From the NCBI GenBank assembly GCA_903822545.1, contig CAIJPN010000034.1, positions 1 to 56,053 of the forward strand: a DNA stretch of 56,053 nt, in the 5' to 3' direction. Origin of the DNA: an uncultured Anaerolineae bacterium. Its GTDB lineage: Bacteria; Chloroflexota; Anaerolineae; Anaerolineales; Villigracilaceae. The stretch's first letter is position 1. Each line of letters starts with the position of its first letter. The notes beneath the pieces are model-generated. The model was given only the letters and a program-made list of their open reading frames with translations. It did no database searches and was not told the origin of the DNA. Made by a program: the position numbers and the translations under genes. Positions 24,993 to 34,012 of the stretch are shown here, one piece after another.

Positions 24993-26005
24993 ATGCCAAT
25001 CGAAACCCTTGTCACGATCCCCTTTTCAGAAGAAATCCAAAGTCAACTGCGCAGTATCTCGCCAAATCTAAACTTCACTTTTTCGGCATCACAAAGAACA
25101 TCCGACATCCCCGAAGATGTGTGGAAAAAGGCCGAAGTGTTGTATACCGGGCATATCCTGCCAGAAATCGCCCAGACAGCCGCGTTAAAGTGGGTGCAAT
25201 TCCACTACGCCGGTATCGACCGTTTTGTAGAAGAACCACTGCTGAAGAAAAACGGGCTAAAAATAACCACACTCAGCGGCGCAGCGGCCCCGCACATCGC
25301 CGAGCACATCCTGACGATGATCCTGTCACTCAGCCGGCAAATCCCGGCGCTTCTCAACAGCCAGAAAAAAGCTGAATGGCCCAAAGATCGCTATGATCGC
25401 TTCGCGGCGGTGGAATTAAGTGGCAAAACCGTGGGGATTGTGGGCTACGGCAGCATCGGGAGACAACTGGCCTGGCTGCTGCAACCGTTTGGGGTCAATA
25501 TCCTGGCGACCAAGCGCGATATGATGCACACGAAGACAAAGGCTACACCCCGGAAGGCACAGGCGACCCCGGCGGGAATTTCGTTCACCGGCTGTATCCG
25601 CCGGAAGCCACCCGCTCGATGGCCCGGGAGTGCCATTACCTGGTTGTTACCGTGCCACTCACCCGCAAAACCCACAATCTGATCGATGAAAAAGTATTGA
25701 ATGCGCTGCAACCCGGCGCTTTCCTGGTGGATATTTCACGCGGGGGGGTCATTCACCAGGCGGCGCTGTTCAACGCGCTCAAAGACGGGCACCTGGCTGG
25801 GGCCGCGCTGGATGTTTTCCCTGAAGAGCCGCTGCCCGCCAACAACCCCCTGTGGAAACTGCCAAACGTAATCATTTCGCCGCACATTGCAGGGAACAGT
25901 ACCACCTACAATAACAAAGCTGCAACACTCTTCAGGGAAAATTTGTACCGTTATATCTCGGGGCTGCCACTCTACAACCTTTTCGACCCACAGCGAGGCT
26001 ATTGA
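24993..26005 (+). pseudogene. D-2-hydroxyacid dehydrogenase, frameshifted
   Basis: The N-terminal part (from MPIETLVTIPF) carries the substrate domain and the NAD-binding GYGSIGRQLA; the C-terminal part (frame through 25619-26005) carries TVPLTRKTHNLID, LVDISRGGV and the catalytic His segment SPHIAGNS. The two frames meet near 25530: the sequence after MMHT continues in another frame as EDKGYTPEGTGDP, so one base is missing there. Restored, it would be a normal enzyme of about 337 aa that reduces 2-keto acids with NAD(P)H. It could be a real mutation or an assembly error. Its stop overlaps the TTG start of the HAD gene. Confidence 0.85.
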
Positions 26006-26745
26006 GTACCAGGATGAGTATTCGCGCTGTGTTGTTTGACCTGGGAGATACGCTGATGTATCCTCTCCGCAATGCCTGGCCAGAAATTATCTCGCGAGGT
26101 AACCTGGCCCTGACTGAAAGATTGTGCCAGGCCGGTTTGGATATTGAGTGCCAGCACTTCCACGAGCAGTTTAACCAGCGGCTGGATGAGTATTATCGCC
26201 TGCGCGATGTGGATATGCTTGAGACGAGCACCTTCCTGGTGCTGAAAGAATTACTGGCTGAAAAAGGCTGCCTGGATGTGCCAGATGCCATCATCCGCCA
26301 GGGGCTGGATGGGCTGTATGAAGTGACACAACAAAACTGGGCATTGGAGGCAGATGCAATCGCCTGCCTGGAGACGCTGCAAGCTGCCGGTCTGAGGCTG
26401 GGGATTGTTTCTAATGCGGGGGATAACAAGGATGTTTTTCAACTGGTGGAGAAATTTGGCATCAGACCTTTTTTCGATTTTGTGCTGACTTCGGCAGTGT
26501 GCGGGTTTCGTAAACCGCACCAGCAGATATTCGATCGCGCCTTGTCACACTGGGGATTTTCCCCCAGTGAAACGGTGATGGTCGGTGACCGACTGGATGC
26601 AGATATTCAGGGGGCAGCGCGCATGGGGATTTTTTCGATCTGGATCAGGCGCAGGGCACATTTGCTGCACATGGACGGAACCCTGCCAGGAGCGGTTGTG
26701 GAAAAGCTGGAGGAAGTTCCGCCGATTGTGTTCAGTTTGATGTAG
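26002..26745 (+). CDS. HAD family hydrolase
   Basis: It is a 247-aa haloacid-dehalogenase-type phosphatase. Motif I is DLGDTLMYP, with Gly in place of the usual second-position residue between the two aspartates; motif II is IVSNAG, motif III the Lys in GFRKPHQQIF, motif IV VGDRLDADIQGA. A helical cap lies between motifs I and II, so it is subclass I. The TTG at 26002 overlaps the upstream stop and has GAGG 3 nt before it; an ATG at 26014 is the alternative. The substrate is unknown, probably a small phosphate ester. Confidence 0.85.
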   Translation: MSTRMSIRAVLFDLGDTLMYPLRNAWPEIISRGNLALTERLCQAGLDIECQHFHEQFNQRLDEYYRLRDVDMLETSTFLVLKELLAEKGCLDVPDAIIRQGLDGLYEVTQQNWALEADAIACLETLQAAGLRLGIVSNAGDNKDVFQLVEKFGIRPFFDFVLTSAVCGFRKPHQQIFDRALSHWGFSPSETVMVGDRLDADIQGAARMGIFSIWIRRRAHLLHMDGTLPGAVVEKLEEVPPIVFSLM

Positions 26746-26906
26746 AGGCTGATCGTCACGAGGCAGGCAGGGCCAGTTTAACGGCAGCCAGCGCCAGGGA
26801 TGGGATGTAGCGGGGCTGGAGATGGGATTGGGCAGCGGGATTTCGTCAAGTATGGGGAAAAGTCCCCATTTTAAAAATGGGTGGAGGCTGGACATGCGCT
26901 CCGATG

Positions 26907-26912
26907 TATACT
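26907..26912 (+). promoter_or_regulatory. -10 box TATACT before the 461-aa membrane protein
   Basis: GATG-TATACT lies 31 bp upstream of the ATG at 26943, which also has a strong AAGGAGG site. No clear -35. The 160 bp before it contain no gene; a small CCCCATTTT/AAAATGGG hairpin lies at about 26863-26882. Confidence 0.4.
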
Positions 26913-26942
26913 GAATTATCACTATACGACTAAGGAGGTAGT

Positions 26943-28328
26943 ATGTCTCTCGATATTCTGATCCAAATTGCCCTGGGCATGTTGTTTGCGTGGCTGGTTA
27001 TGAGCATTGCCACTACCTATTTACAAGAGTGGGTGACGCGCTGGATGAAATTGCGTCCTTCGATGCTGGAAGATGCCATCCGGAATATGTTAAGCGATAA
27101 GAATATGGCAGCGCAGTTCTACGATCACCCGATCATTCGCGGGCTGCATAGCGGGCAGGAGCGGGCCAATAAGCCATCGTATCTCCCGGCTCAACAGTTT
27201 GCGCTGGCGCTTTTTGATATGGTGAAAACCGCCGGGACAGAAGGTTCGCTCATCCAAAAGGGGCTGTATGAGGTGCGAACCGAATTGGAGCAGATGGAAG
27301 CACGACAAACTGACTGGCGCAGTTGGTTTAAGAAGGATAATAAGGTTGATGCAACCAAGGCGCTGGCTGAGATGGATAAGTTGATCCAGTTGGCGCGCTT
27401 TGCGGCTTCCACGGATATTGGCGCAGAGTTGGTGGATGCGAAGTTGGGCGAGTTGAAAGCGCAGATCGCCGAATATACAAAGCAGTATCCGCAATTTAAG
27501 CAGCAAATCGATGATGCGGTGAAGCTGGCCGAACAACAGGCCAGGGATGCGCTGGCAGTGAAAGCCGCCGGGAATGAAAAGATACCCACTGGCAACCCAT
27601 CGTTAGATGAGTTGAAGAGCAGTCTGACCGTTTTGATGGCGATTAACCCGGAATTGAAGGTTGCCATCGAGAGCCTGATCGATGGGGTAGAGCACAAGGC
27701 CGGGGATACAGAGAATGAGATCGTAAAGGCGCGCCAGAGTGTGGAAAAGTGGTTCGACAGCGGAATGGAGCGTGTTTCGGGCTGGTACAAGCGCGAAACG
27801 CAGAAATCGGCGTTGATCATTGGGATTGTACTGGCACTGGTGTTCAACATGGATTCGATTAACCTGGTGACGCAGTTGTGGCAACAACCAGCGCTGCGCG
27901 AGGCGCTTTCGGAGCAGGCGGCGGTATATGTGAATGAACACACGGATGGTGTTACAGATTTCAGCCCGACTACCGATGATTTGAAGAAGTTCGAGGCACA
28001 GTTCTCGGCGATCAATGTGCCAATGGGTTGGATTGGGGCAGCTTACCCGGTAAACGCCTGGAACCAGTTGGTGGATGACAACGGGGTGATGGTAAAAACC
28101 TGCACGCTCAACCCAGTGCATCCAACAGATGATTATGGGATTGTGGCGGGTGGTTTGTGTTATCCGATCATCAATGCGCCGCATTTTACTGACCCGGTGG
28201 GGATTTTCCTGAAAATCATCGGTCTGGTGGTCAGCGGGATGGCGGCAGGCCAGGGAGCACCCTTCTGGTTCGATGTTTTGCGGAATCTCATCAATTTCCG
28301 CTCATCGGTAACATCAGACAAGAAGTAG
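26943..28328 (+). CDS. Membrane protein of unknown function
   Basis: The 461-aa protein has an N-terminal membrane helix (about 8-27), then a long soluble helical part (30-280) with heptad-like stretches rich in Lys, Glu and Ala. A motif VEKWFDSGMERVSGWYKRE leads into a second membrane helix (QKSALIIGIVLALVF). Next come an outside part with two Cys (KTCTLN and GGLCYP) and a last hydrophobic segment GIFLKIIGLVVSGMAAG. I recognise the motif from hypothetical membrane proteins but know no function. The ribosome site TAAGGAGG is strong, so it may be well expressed. A strong terminator follows. Confidence 0.75.
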   Translation: MSLDILIQIALGMLFAWLVMSIATTYLQEWVTRWMKLRPSMLEDAIRNMLSDKNMAAQFYDHPIIRGLHSGQERANKPSYLPAQQFALALFDMVKTAGTEGSLIQKGLYEVRTELEQMEARQTDWRSWFKKDNKVDATKALAEMDKLIQLARFAASTDIGAELVDAKLGELKAQIAEYTKQYPQFKQQIDDAVKLAEQQARDALAVKAAGNEKIPTGNPSLDELKSSLTVLMAINPELKVAIESLIDGVEHKAGDTENEIVKARQSVEKWFDSGMERVSGWYKRETQKSALIIGIVLALVFNMDSINLVTQLWQQPALREALSEQAAVYVNEHTDGVTDFSPTTDDLKKFEAQFSAINVPMGWIGAAYPVNAWNQLVDDNGVMVKTCTLNPVHPTDDYGIVAGGLCYPIINAPHFTDPVGIFLKIIGLVVSGMAAGQGAPFWFDVLRNLINFRSSVTSDKK

Positions 28329-28343
28329 TGCGAGGTAAATTTT

Positions 28344-28377
28344 CAGCCCGGAGAAGTATTCTCCGGGCTGTTTTTTT
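28344..28377 (+). terminator. Intrinsic terminator
   Basis: CAGCCCGGAGAA and TTCTCCGGGCTG form a 12-bp perfect stem with a 3-nt loop, followed by TTTTTTT. Confidence 0.9.
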
Positions 28378-28413
28378 GCAGGTGACCTGGCAGGGGTCAA
28401 ACAAGCGGCGGTT

Positions 28414-29712
28414 TCACCACTGAATGATGACGGGGGTGCCCATTTCGGCCCAATCGTAGAGCAGGCCTGATTCAAACGTTCCAAGAACGACACAGCCATA
28501 AGAAACCGGGGTGCCCAGGTAGCCAGCCCATAAAATCTGCCCATTGGGCAGGATGGGCAGGGCATGGATGCCATTCTCCAGGCTGCCGGCCCAATAGATT
28601 CCCAGCCAGTTGGGCATCCAGATGTTCCAGGTGGAGCCGTACGCATTGGGGATTTTTGATTGGACAGCAAAAGTGCCAACCCGGGTGGCATTGTTCATGC
28701 CGGTGGAGGCGACAAAGCTGTAGATGAGCGTTTCGCCATCGTAGGCGTAAAGGTGCTGCTCGGAGATGTCCACCAATATGCGTTTGCCAGTCCCAGCTGG
28801 GGTAATAGCGGCAGGCTCATTCGTTGAGACAAGATCGGCCGCGCCGGGGATGTTGAGTCTTTGTCCGCTGTGGATGATGCTGTTGATGGAAATATTGTTA
28901 TAGTCAGCCAGGGCCAGGGCGCTGGTGCCAAAGCGAGCAGCAATTTTGTTGAGGGTGTCACCAGGCTGGACGATGTAGATACCATCAGATGGTGTGGCGG
29001 TGGGGCCAGGCACAGTTTCCATGGTGGCATCGGGGCTGGGGGTTTCGGAGGGGGCTAACAATGGGGTAAGATTGGCAAACTGGGTGGAGACATCGGTAAC
29101 GGCCGCAGCCGGGCTGGCTGTGGCAGGAATGGTATCTGCCAAGGATGTTGCAGCGGGAAGCGTAGTGGCGGTAGCAGTGGCAAGCGCCGGCAGGGCGGTT
29201 CCCGTTGGGAAAGCGCCAGGGAGGCTGGTCCAGTTTGGGATAACGGGGAGCAGTGTGGCGGTGGAAGCTGTCCCAATATCCATAACCGGCTGGATGACAC
29301 GTGGCATGATCTGCGCCAGGGCGGTGAGCTGACCAGGCAGCGCCAGCCACAACCAGGCCATAAGCAGGATGGCAACGAGGAATATTAACTGGGAACGTTT
29401 ATTCTTGGGGGGTGTGACAGGCGCAACAGCAATGGGCGCAGGCCGGAGATCTTTTTGCAGGCGCTGACGCACCCAGCGCATCCCTTTGCGGGCACGCAGG
29501 CTGGATGGGTTGATTTGAAGTGCGCGGTTGAGGTAGGCTATGCTGGCTCGCGGGCTGGCGAGGGAGGCCAGCAGCAGCCAAGGGTCTTCGAGATCGGGGG
29601 CCAGCACGGCGGCAATTTCGGCCCAACGTCGCGCGGTGCGCCGGTCGTTGTTCAAAATGGCCTGCCGGGCATTTTGGATGGCTTGTTGGGCGGTGATGTT
29701 CTGTGCAGCCAT
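28414..29712 (-). CDS. L,D-transpeptidase with LysM domain
   Basis: The 432-aa membrane-anchored protein starts with a TPR-like helical region (about 5-75) facing the cytoplasm. A membrane helix (LIFLVAILLMAWLWLALP) leads to a long Thr/Ala/Pro linker, one LysM domain (YIVQPGDTLNKIAARFG) that binds peptidoglycan, and a C-terminal YkuD catalytic domain. The catalytic segment reads PVSYGCVVLG, so the usual SHGC histidine is Tyr while the Cys nucleophile is kept. It probably cross-links or modifies the wall or anchors a protein. I start it at 29712 (MAAQNI), 11 nt after the -10 box, so the mRNA may be almost leaderless. Confidence 0.88.
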   Translation of the reverse strand: MAAQNITAQQAIQNARQAILNNDRRTARRWAEIAAVLAPDLEDPWLLLASLASPRASIAYLNRALQINPSSLRARKGMRWVRQRLQKDLRPAPIAVAPVTPPKNKRSQLIFLVAILLMAWLWLALPGQLTALAQIMPRVIQPVMDIGTASTATLLPVIPNWTSLPGAFPTGTALPALATATATTLPAATSLADTIPATASPAAAVTDVSTQFANLTPLLAPSETPSPDATMETVPGPTATPSDGIYIVQPGDTLNKIAARFGTSALALADYNNISINSIIHSGQRLNIPGAADLVSTNEPAAITPAGTGKRILVDISEQHLYAYDGETLIYSFVASTGMNNATRVGTFAVQSKIPNAYGSTWNIWMPNWLGIYWAGSLENGIHALPILPNGQILWAGYLGTPVSYGCVVLGTFESGLLYDWAEMGTPVIIQW

Positions 29713-29722
29713 AGATATTTCC

Positions 29723-29731
29723 AGTATAGCA
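29723..29731 (-). promoter_or_regulatory. Extended -10 TGCTATACT before L,D-transpeptidase
   Basis: On the minus strand TGCTATACT ends 10 nt before the ATG at 29712; transcription would start 3-4 nt before the codon. Same element as before the kinases. Confidence 0.5.
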
Positions 29732-29866
29732 CAAGGGCCGGGCCATAAAACAAGATATGGCAGCATTTTCCGGTTTTTATGCGCATTACAATTTTTACCA
29801 TGTCAGTCCAAATTAGCCAATTGGGGGTATTCCATTATGCCCGGTTTCCTGTACAATAAAAGAACA

Positions 29867-31651
29867 ATGTCCCAAGCTCCCGACCACCCCGAACATGATC
29901 AGCGCCTGCTGGTAATGCTGCGTATTTCGCAAGAATTGAACGCCTCGCTCAACCCCAACGAGGTGCTGGAGCGCGTGCTGGAAGATGTGATCGTCGTTAC
30001 CGGGGCCGAGCGCGGCATTGTTATGCTGGTAGATAACCTGTTGGATAGTGACACCAGGCTACATCCGCGCATGCACGGTATTGATCATAACCTGGCATCG
30101 GATGAACTGGCCTTCCCACGCTCGGTGCTCGAACAGGTCATCCAGACCCGCGAGGCAGTGCTGACCAATGATGCCCAAAACGACCAGCGTTTTTCAGGCC
30201 GCAATAGCATCATCAACATGAGCCTGCGCTCAATCTTGTGCGTGCCAGTGCAAAACAAAGAACGCCTGATGGGTGTAATCTATGTAGACAGCCGCATCCA
30301 CAAAGGCGTTTTCTCGGCGGCCGACCGTGATTTGCTGATGGCAATCGCATCCAGCGCCGCCATTGCGCTGGAAAATGCGCGCCTGTATCTCGAAACCCAA
30401 TCGCGGCTGGAACGGCTCGACCTGTTGCGCCGTATCAGCCAGGAAATCACCGCCACGCTGGAGATTGAACGGGTGCTGAGTGTGACCACCCAGGCCGTCA
30501 AAGAACTGCTGCGAGCCTCAGCAGCCTCCATCCTGACAGTGGAAGGGGACGAATTGGTTTTCCAGGTGGCCATCGGCAAATCGGCATCCGCGGTCAAACC
30601 GTTCAGGCTGCCGCTCACCCAGGGCATTGCTGGCTGGGTGGTGGCACACCGTCAAGCCGCCATCGTCAATGATGTCAAAAAAGATCCACGCTTCTATGGC
30701 ATCCTGGATAAAAAATCGGGGTTCCTGACAGAATCTGTCATGGCCGTGCCGATGATCGCCAACGACAAAGCCATCGGCGTTATCGAAGTGTTCAACAAAC
30801 CCGGCGGTTTTTCATCTCATGACCTGGACCTGCTGGTCACATTCAGCTCAAGCGCTGCCTTCGCCATTGAAAACGCGCGCCTGTACCAGGTGGCAGTAGA
30901 AAAAGGCCGCATGGAACGCGAATTACAAATGGCGCGGCAGGTACAAGCCAGCTTCCTGCCACAGCACACCCCCTCCCTACCCGGCTGGGAACTGGTAACA
31001 CGCTGGCTGCCAGCTCGCGAGGTGGCAGGCGACTACTTCGACTTCATCCAGCTCGAAAATGGCCCGCATCCCCCCGCCATCGGTTTGGTTGTGGCCGATG
31101 TAGCCGATAAAGGCATGCCCGCGGCTCTGTTCATGGTGGATACACGCTCCACGCTGCGCGCCAGCATGTATGGCGCAGCAGAACCCGCGCATGGAATCAC
31201 ACACGCCAATACGTTGCTATACAACGAAGCTAACAATGGCATGTTCGTCACCCTGTTCTACGCTTGCATCGAAGCATCCAGCCCGCAGATCACTTACGTT
31301 AACGCCGGGCACAACCCGCCGCTGCTGCTGCGCACAAACCAAGCCGAACCAACCCTGCTTAAACGCACAGGCATGGCCATGGGCATTGACCCAGCACAAA
31401 CCTACACCCAGGTTCAAACCAACCTGCAACAGGGAGACCTGATCGTGTTTTACACCGATGGCGTCCCAGATGCGCTTAATGCAAATGGCCGGGAATTTGG
31501 GATGGAGCGCCTGCGCGAAATCATTTTGCAAAACCGGAATACCAGCGCCGAAGGGATCATCTCCGCCCTGGAAGCGGCCTTGCAAAAACACATTGGCGAA
31601 CAGCCCCCATTTGATGACATCACACTCCTCGTTTTGAAGCGTACCGTTTAA
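29867..31651 (+). CDS. GAF-GAF-SpoIIE (PP2C) phosphatase
   Basis: It is a soluble signalling protein of about 594 aa: two GAF domains (about 30-170 and 190-335), a short coiled linker with MERELQMARQVQASFLPQ, and a SpoIIE-type PP2C phosphatase domain (about 375-594). The metal-binding acids are in AGDYFDF, VVADVADKGMPAAL and DDITLLVLK. Such proteins usually dephosphorylate an anti-sigma-factor antagonist in response to ligand or redox input. The ATG at 29867 (MSQAP) is preferred; 29837 is possible. It is followed 5 bp later by the yigZ-like gene. Confidence 0.88.
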   Translation: MSQAPDHPEHDQRLLVMLRISQELNASLNPNEVLERVLEDVIVVTGAERGIVMLVDNLLDSDTRLHPRMHGIDHNLASDELAFPRSVLEQVIQTREAVLTNDAQNDQRFSGRNSIINMSLRSILCVPVQNKERLMGVIYVDSRIHKGVFSAADRDLLMAIASSAAIALENARLYLETQSRLERLDLLRRISQEITATLEIERVLSVTTQAVKELLRASAASILTVEGDELVFQVAIGKSASAVKPFRLPLTQGIAGWVVAHRQAAIVNDVKKDPRFYGILDKKSGFLTESVMAVPMIANDKAIGVIEVFNKPGGFSSHDLDLLVTFSSSAAFAIENARLYQVAVEKGRMERELQMARQVQASFLPQHTPSLPGWELVTRWLPAREVAGDYFDFIQLENGPHPPAIGLVVADVADKGMPAALFMVDTRSTLRASMYGAAEPAHGITHANTLLYNEANNGMFVTLFYACIEASSPQITYVNAGHNPPLLLRTNQAEPTLLKRTGMAMGIDPAQTYTQVQTNLQQGDLIVFYTDGVPDALNANGREFGMERLREIILQNRNTSAEGIISALEAALQKHIGEQPPFDDITLLVLKRTV

Positions 31652-31656
31652 TTACC

Positions 31657-32304
31657 ATGCCCACCCCCTACCTGATACCCGCCAACGAAATCCAACGCGA
31701 ATTGATGGTGCTAAACTCACGCTTCATCGCCACCCTGACACCCGTCTTCAGCGTGGAAGAAGCCCGGGCTTTTATCAACCGCGTACGGGTCAAATTTGGC
31801 GATGCCACCCACAACGTCCCGGCTTACATTATCGGCGGCGGGAACTCCATCATCGAAAATTGCTCGGATGATGGCGAACCCTTCGGCACCGCCGGACGCC
31901 CGGCGCTGGCAGTGCTGCGCGGCAGCGGCCTGGGTGATGTGGCGGTGGTGGTTACCCGCTATTTTGGCGGGACGCTGCTCGGCACAGGTGGGCTGGTACG
32001 CGCTTACACCGAAGCCACCCACCTGGTGGTGCGTGATGTATCGCGCGCCCGCAAAATGCACATCCACATTGCAATGCTGGTGCTGCCCTACAACCTGCTC
32101 GAGCGAGTGCGAATCATCGTCAAAAAAAATCACGGTGAAGTGCTGGGAGAAGAATTCGCAGCCGACATTACGATGAGCGTGCGCTTCCCGGTAGAGGCGT
32201 TTACGGCCTTCCAGGCAGACCTGCGCGAACTTTCAGCAGGCAAACTGCACGCCGAGATCATCGAAAGCGGGGAAATGCTCGTTCCGGTGGAAAACCCGGT
32301 TTAG
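31657..32304 (+). CDS. yigZ: YigZ/IMPACT family protein
   Basis: The 215-aa protein is of the UPF0029/YigZ family. The N-terminal IMPACT domain shows RFIATLTPVFSVEEARAFI, HNVPAYIIG, DDGEPFGTAGRP and VVVTRYFGGTLLGTGGL; the C-terminal ferredoxin-like domain follows. Family members are linked to translation and stress by homology to eukaryotic IMPACT, but the bacterial role is not settled. It lies immediately downstream of the SpoIIE phosphatase gene and is probably co-transcribed. Confidence 0.9.
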   Translation: MPTPYLIPANEIQRELMVLNSRFIATLTPVFSVEEARAFINRVRVKFGDATHNVPAYIIGGGNSIIENCSDDGEPFGTAGRPALAVLRGSGLGDVAVVVTRYFGGTLLGTGGLVRAYTEATHLVVRDVSRARKMHIHIAMLVLPYNLLERVRIIVKKNHGEVLGEEFAADITMSVRFPVEAFTAFQADLRELSAGKLHAEIIESGEMLVPVENPV

Positions 32305-32373
32305 TTGAAACCGATCTGGGGGAAATACGTATATCCTGGTATCACAATCAAACTTTTTCGAGGAGACACCCCC

Positions 32374-32625
32374 ATGAGTGAACAATTCCGCACCGAAGAA
32401 TTTTCTGTAAACGGCGAAGAGCTGCTCGCTAAAGTAAAAGAGTTGATTCGCCAGGGCAACATCCGCCGGGTGGTGATTAAAGACAAAACCGGGCGCATAC
32501 TGGTTGAATTTCCACTGACCATTGGCGTGGTGGGCATCGCCCTCGCGCCGGTGTTGGCGGCTGTCGGCGCAATCGCCGCGCTGGTGACCGAAGCCACCAT
32601 CGTGGTGGAAAAAAACGAAGAGTAG
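32374..32625 (+). CDS. DUF4342 protein
   Basis: The 83-aa protein has an amphipathic N-terminal half (SVNGEELLAKVKELIRQGN) and a beta-hairpin IRRVVIKDKTGRILVEFPL, and then a glycine/alanine-rich hydrophobic stretch likely to insert in the membrane. It matches the DUF4342 family. Its role is unknown. GAGGAG lies 10 nt before the ATG and a strong terminator follows. Confidence 0.8.
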   Translation: MSEQFRTEEFSVNGEELLAKVKELIRQGNIRRVVIKDKTGRILVEFPLTIGVVGIALAPVLAAVGAIAALVTEATIVVEKNEE

Positions 32626-32644
32626 CCCGGAGCATCCCCCCAAA

Positions 32645-32672
32645 GAAAAATCCGCATTGCTGCGGATTTTTC
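32645..32672. terminator. Bidirectional terminator
   Basis: GAAAAATCCGCA and TGCGGATTTTTC form a 12-bp stem with a 4-nt loop between the convergent DUF4342 and tpx genes. Confidence 0.88.
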
Positions 32673-32675
32673 TGT

Positions 32676-33197
32676 TTACAGGGCAGCTTTTGCAGCTGCC
32701 AGCACTTCGGCGTAATTTGGCTCTTCGCCGTTGGTTTTCATGTAATCCACATAAACCAGTTTGCCAGCGCGATCGAGCACAAAGACGGCGCGGCGCAAAT
32801 AACGGCGCTCTTTGATAAGCAGGCCATATTTTTCGCCGAACTCGGCTTCGAGCACATCTGAAACCACCCGAACTTTATCTACACCCGCAGCGCCGCACCA
32901 ACGCTTTTGCGCCATCGGGAAATCGGTGCTGATGACCCATATGACGATATCCTCGCCCAGGCTGGCCGCTTCAAGGTTGAATTTGCGTGTTTCGCGGTCA
33001 CAGACCGGTGTGTCGAGCGAGGGCACCGCACTCAAGATGGCAACTTTGCCCCTGGAGGCCGCCACCGGGCTGACCGCGCTCCAATCTTGCCCAGCTGAGG
33101 TGAATTCAGGTGCAAACTGGCCCACTTGAACATCATCACCAATAACGGTGGCAAATTTTTCACCGAGTTTAAAGAAATCATTGCGCACAGTGGTCAT
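32676..33197 (-). CDS. tpx: Thiol peroxidase (atypical 2-Cys peroxiredoxin)
   Basis: It is a 173-aa cytoplasmic peroxiredoxin of the Tpx class, reducing H2O2 or alkyl hydroperoxides with thioredoxin. The peroxidatic Cys lies in VPSLDTPVCDRETRKF, the resolving Cys in KRWCGAAG. A full-length fold follows and ends in NYAEVLAAAKAAL. The start at 33197 has AGGAGA at 6 nt. The frame is open further upstream but would run into the next gene. It probably protects against peroxide; the globin gene downstream also points to contact with oxygen. Confidence 0.93.
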   Translation of the reverse strand: MTTVRNDFFKLGEKFATVIGDDVQVGQFAPEFTSAGQDWSAVSPVAASRGKVAILSAVPSLDTPVCDRETRKFNLEAASLGEDIVIWVISTDFPMAQKRWCGAAGVDKVRVVSDVLEAEFGEKYGLLIKERRYLRRAVFVLDRAGKLVYVDYMKTNGEEPNYAEVLAAAKAAL

Positions 33198-33229
33198 AGT
33201 CTCTCCTGGTAATCTACTGCCTGGATGTT

Positions 33230-34012
33230 TTACCAACCGCAGCCAGGGCAGGTGCTCACCTGGGCCGATTGGTCAACCCGCTTATACATCATCACCCCGG
33301 TAAAGGCCTCGCCCAAAATCCCATCATGGATGGCCCAAGAGCGCAGGCGGGTACTTTCGGCGGCGGATGGCTGGCGGAAGGGGCTGGAACCATCCAGGCG
33401 GGCGCGCAACCTGCCCTGCGGCCCAAAGCCCTGGTGAATTTCTTCCATCAACTTGCGGCCAGACTGGTAGGTAAAGCCATAGCGCTCAAAAATAATGGCC
33501 GTATGGTAATACAACGGCTCAACAAAATAGATATCATGCCCCAGGTCTTTGATAAACAGCTCAAACTGGTGCATGGCTGCGCCCATCATGCCCAGGCCGC
33601 GGCGCACCTGTCCGGGGGCCAGGCCAAACTCAAGCGCGGCTTTTTCAGCAGGCAGGTTGCGTTGTAGCGTGCCAAACTTGGTGGAAGCGCCATCAGGCAT
33701 CCTATCCACGTTGAAACGCGGCGAATCTGGGTCGTTCAAGATGTAGAGCAGGATGTGAATCTGCCCGTTCATGGTATCGGCCAGCTGACCATAAAGCACG
33801 GGGTCGGGAAAATTAGATTCGTGAAACAGGGAAAATTCCACGCTGGTGGAATGGGGCGCATATTTGAATTTGAGCAAACTCTGGGCGCGGATTCCATCCA
33901 GGGCCGGGAGCTTAAACCGCTCGATCAAGCTTTTGGGAACAACCTGGCAGTAAATCTCCCGCTTTTGCGCTTCGGGCAACAGGTTGATGGCACCAATCGT
34001 TGAGATTTTCAT
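33230..34012 (-). CDS. Hypothetical protein coupled to smpB
   Basis: The 260-aa protein has no family I can name. The middle contains ALEFGLAPGQVRRGLGMMG and the segment YYHTAIIFERYGFTYQSG, which resembles the last motif of some GNAT acetyltransferases, but the rest does not show a clear acetyl-CoA loop. The C-terminus ends STCPGCGW, a possible half zinc site. Its ATG overlaps the smpB stop (ATGA), so it is translationally coupled to smpB and precedes tpx on the same strand. Confidence 0.7.
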   Translation of the reverse strand: MKISTIGAINLLPEAQKREIYCQVVPKSLIERFKLPALDGIRAQSLLKFKYAPHSTSVEFSLFHESNFPDPVLYGQLADTMNGQIHILLYILNDPDSPRFNVDRMPDGASTKFGTLQRNLPAEKAALEFGLAPGQVRRGLGMMGAAMHQFELFIKDLGHDIYFVEPLYYHTAIIFERYGFTYQSGRKLMEEIHQGFGPQGRLRARLDGSSPFRQPSAAESTRLRSWAIHDGILGEAFTGVMMYKRVDQSAQVSTCPGCGW

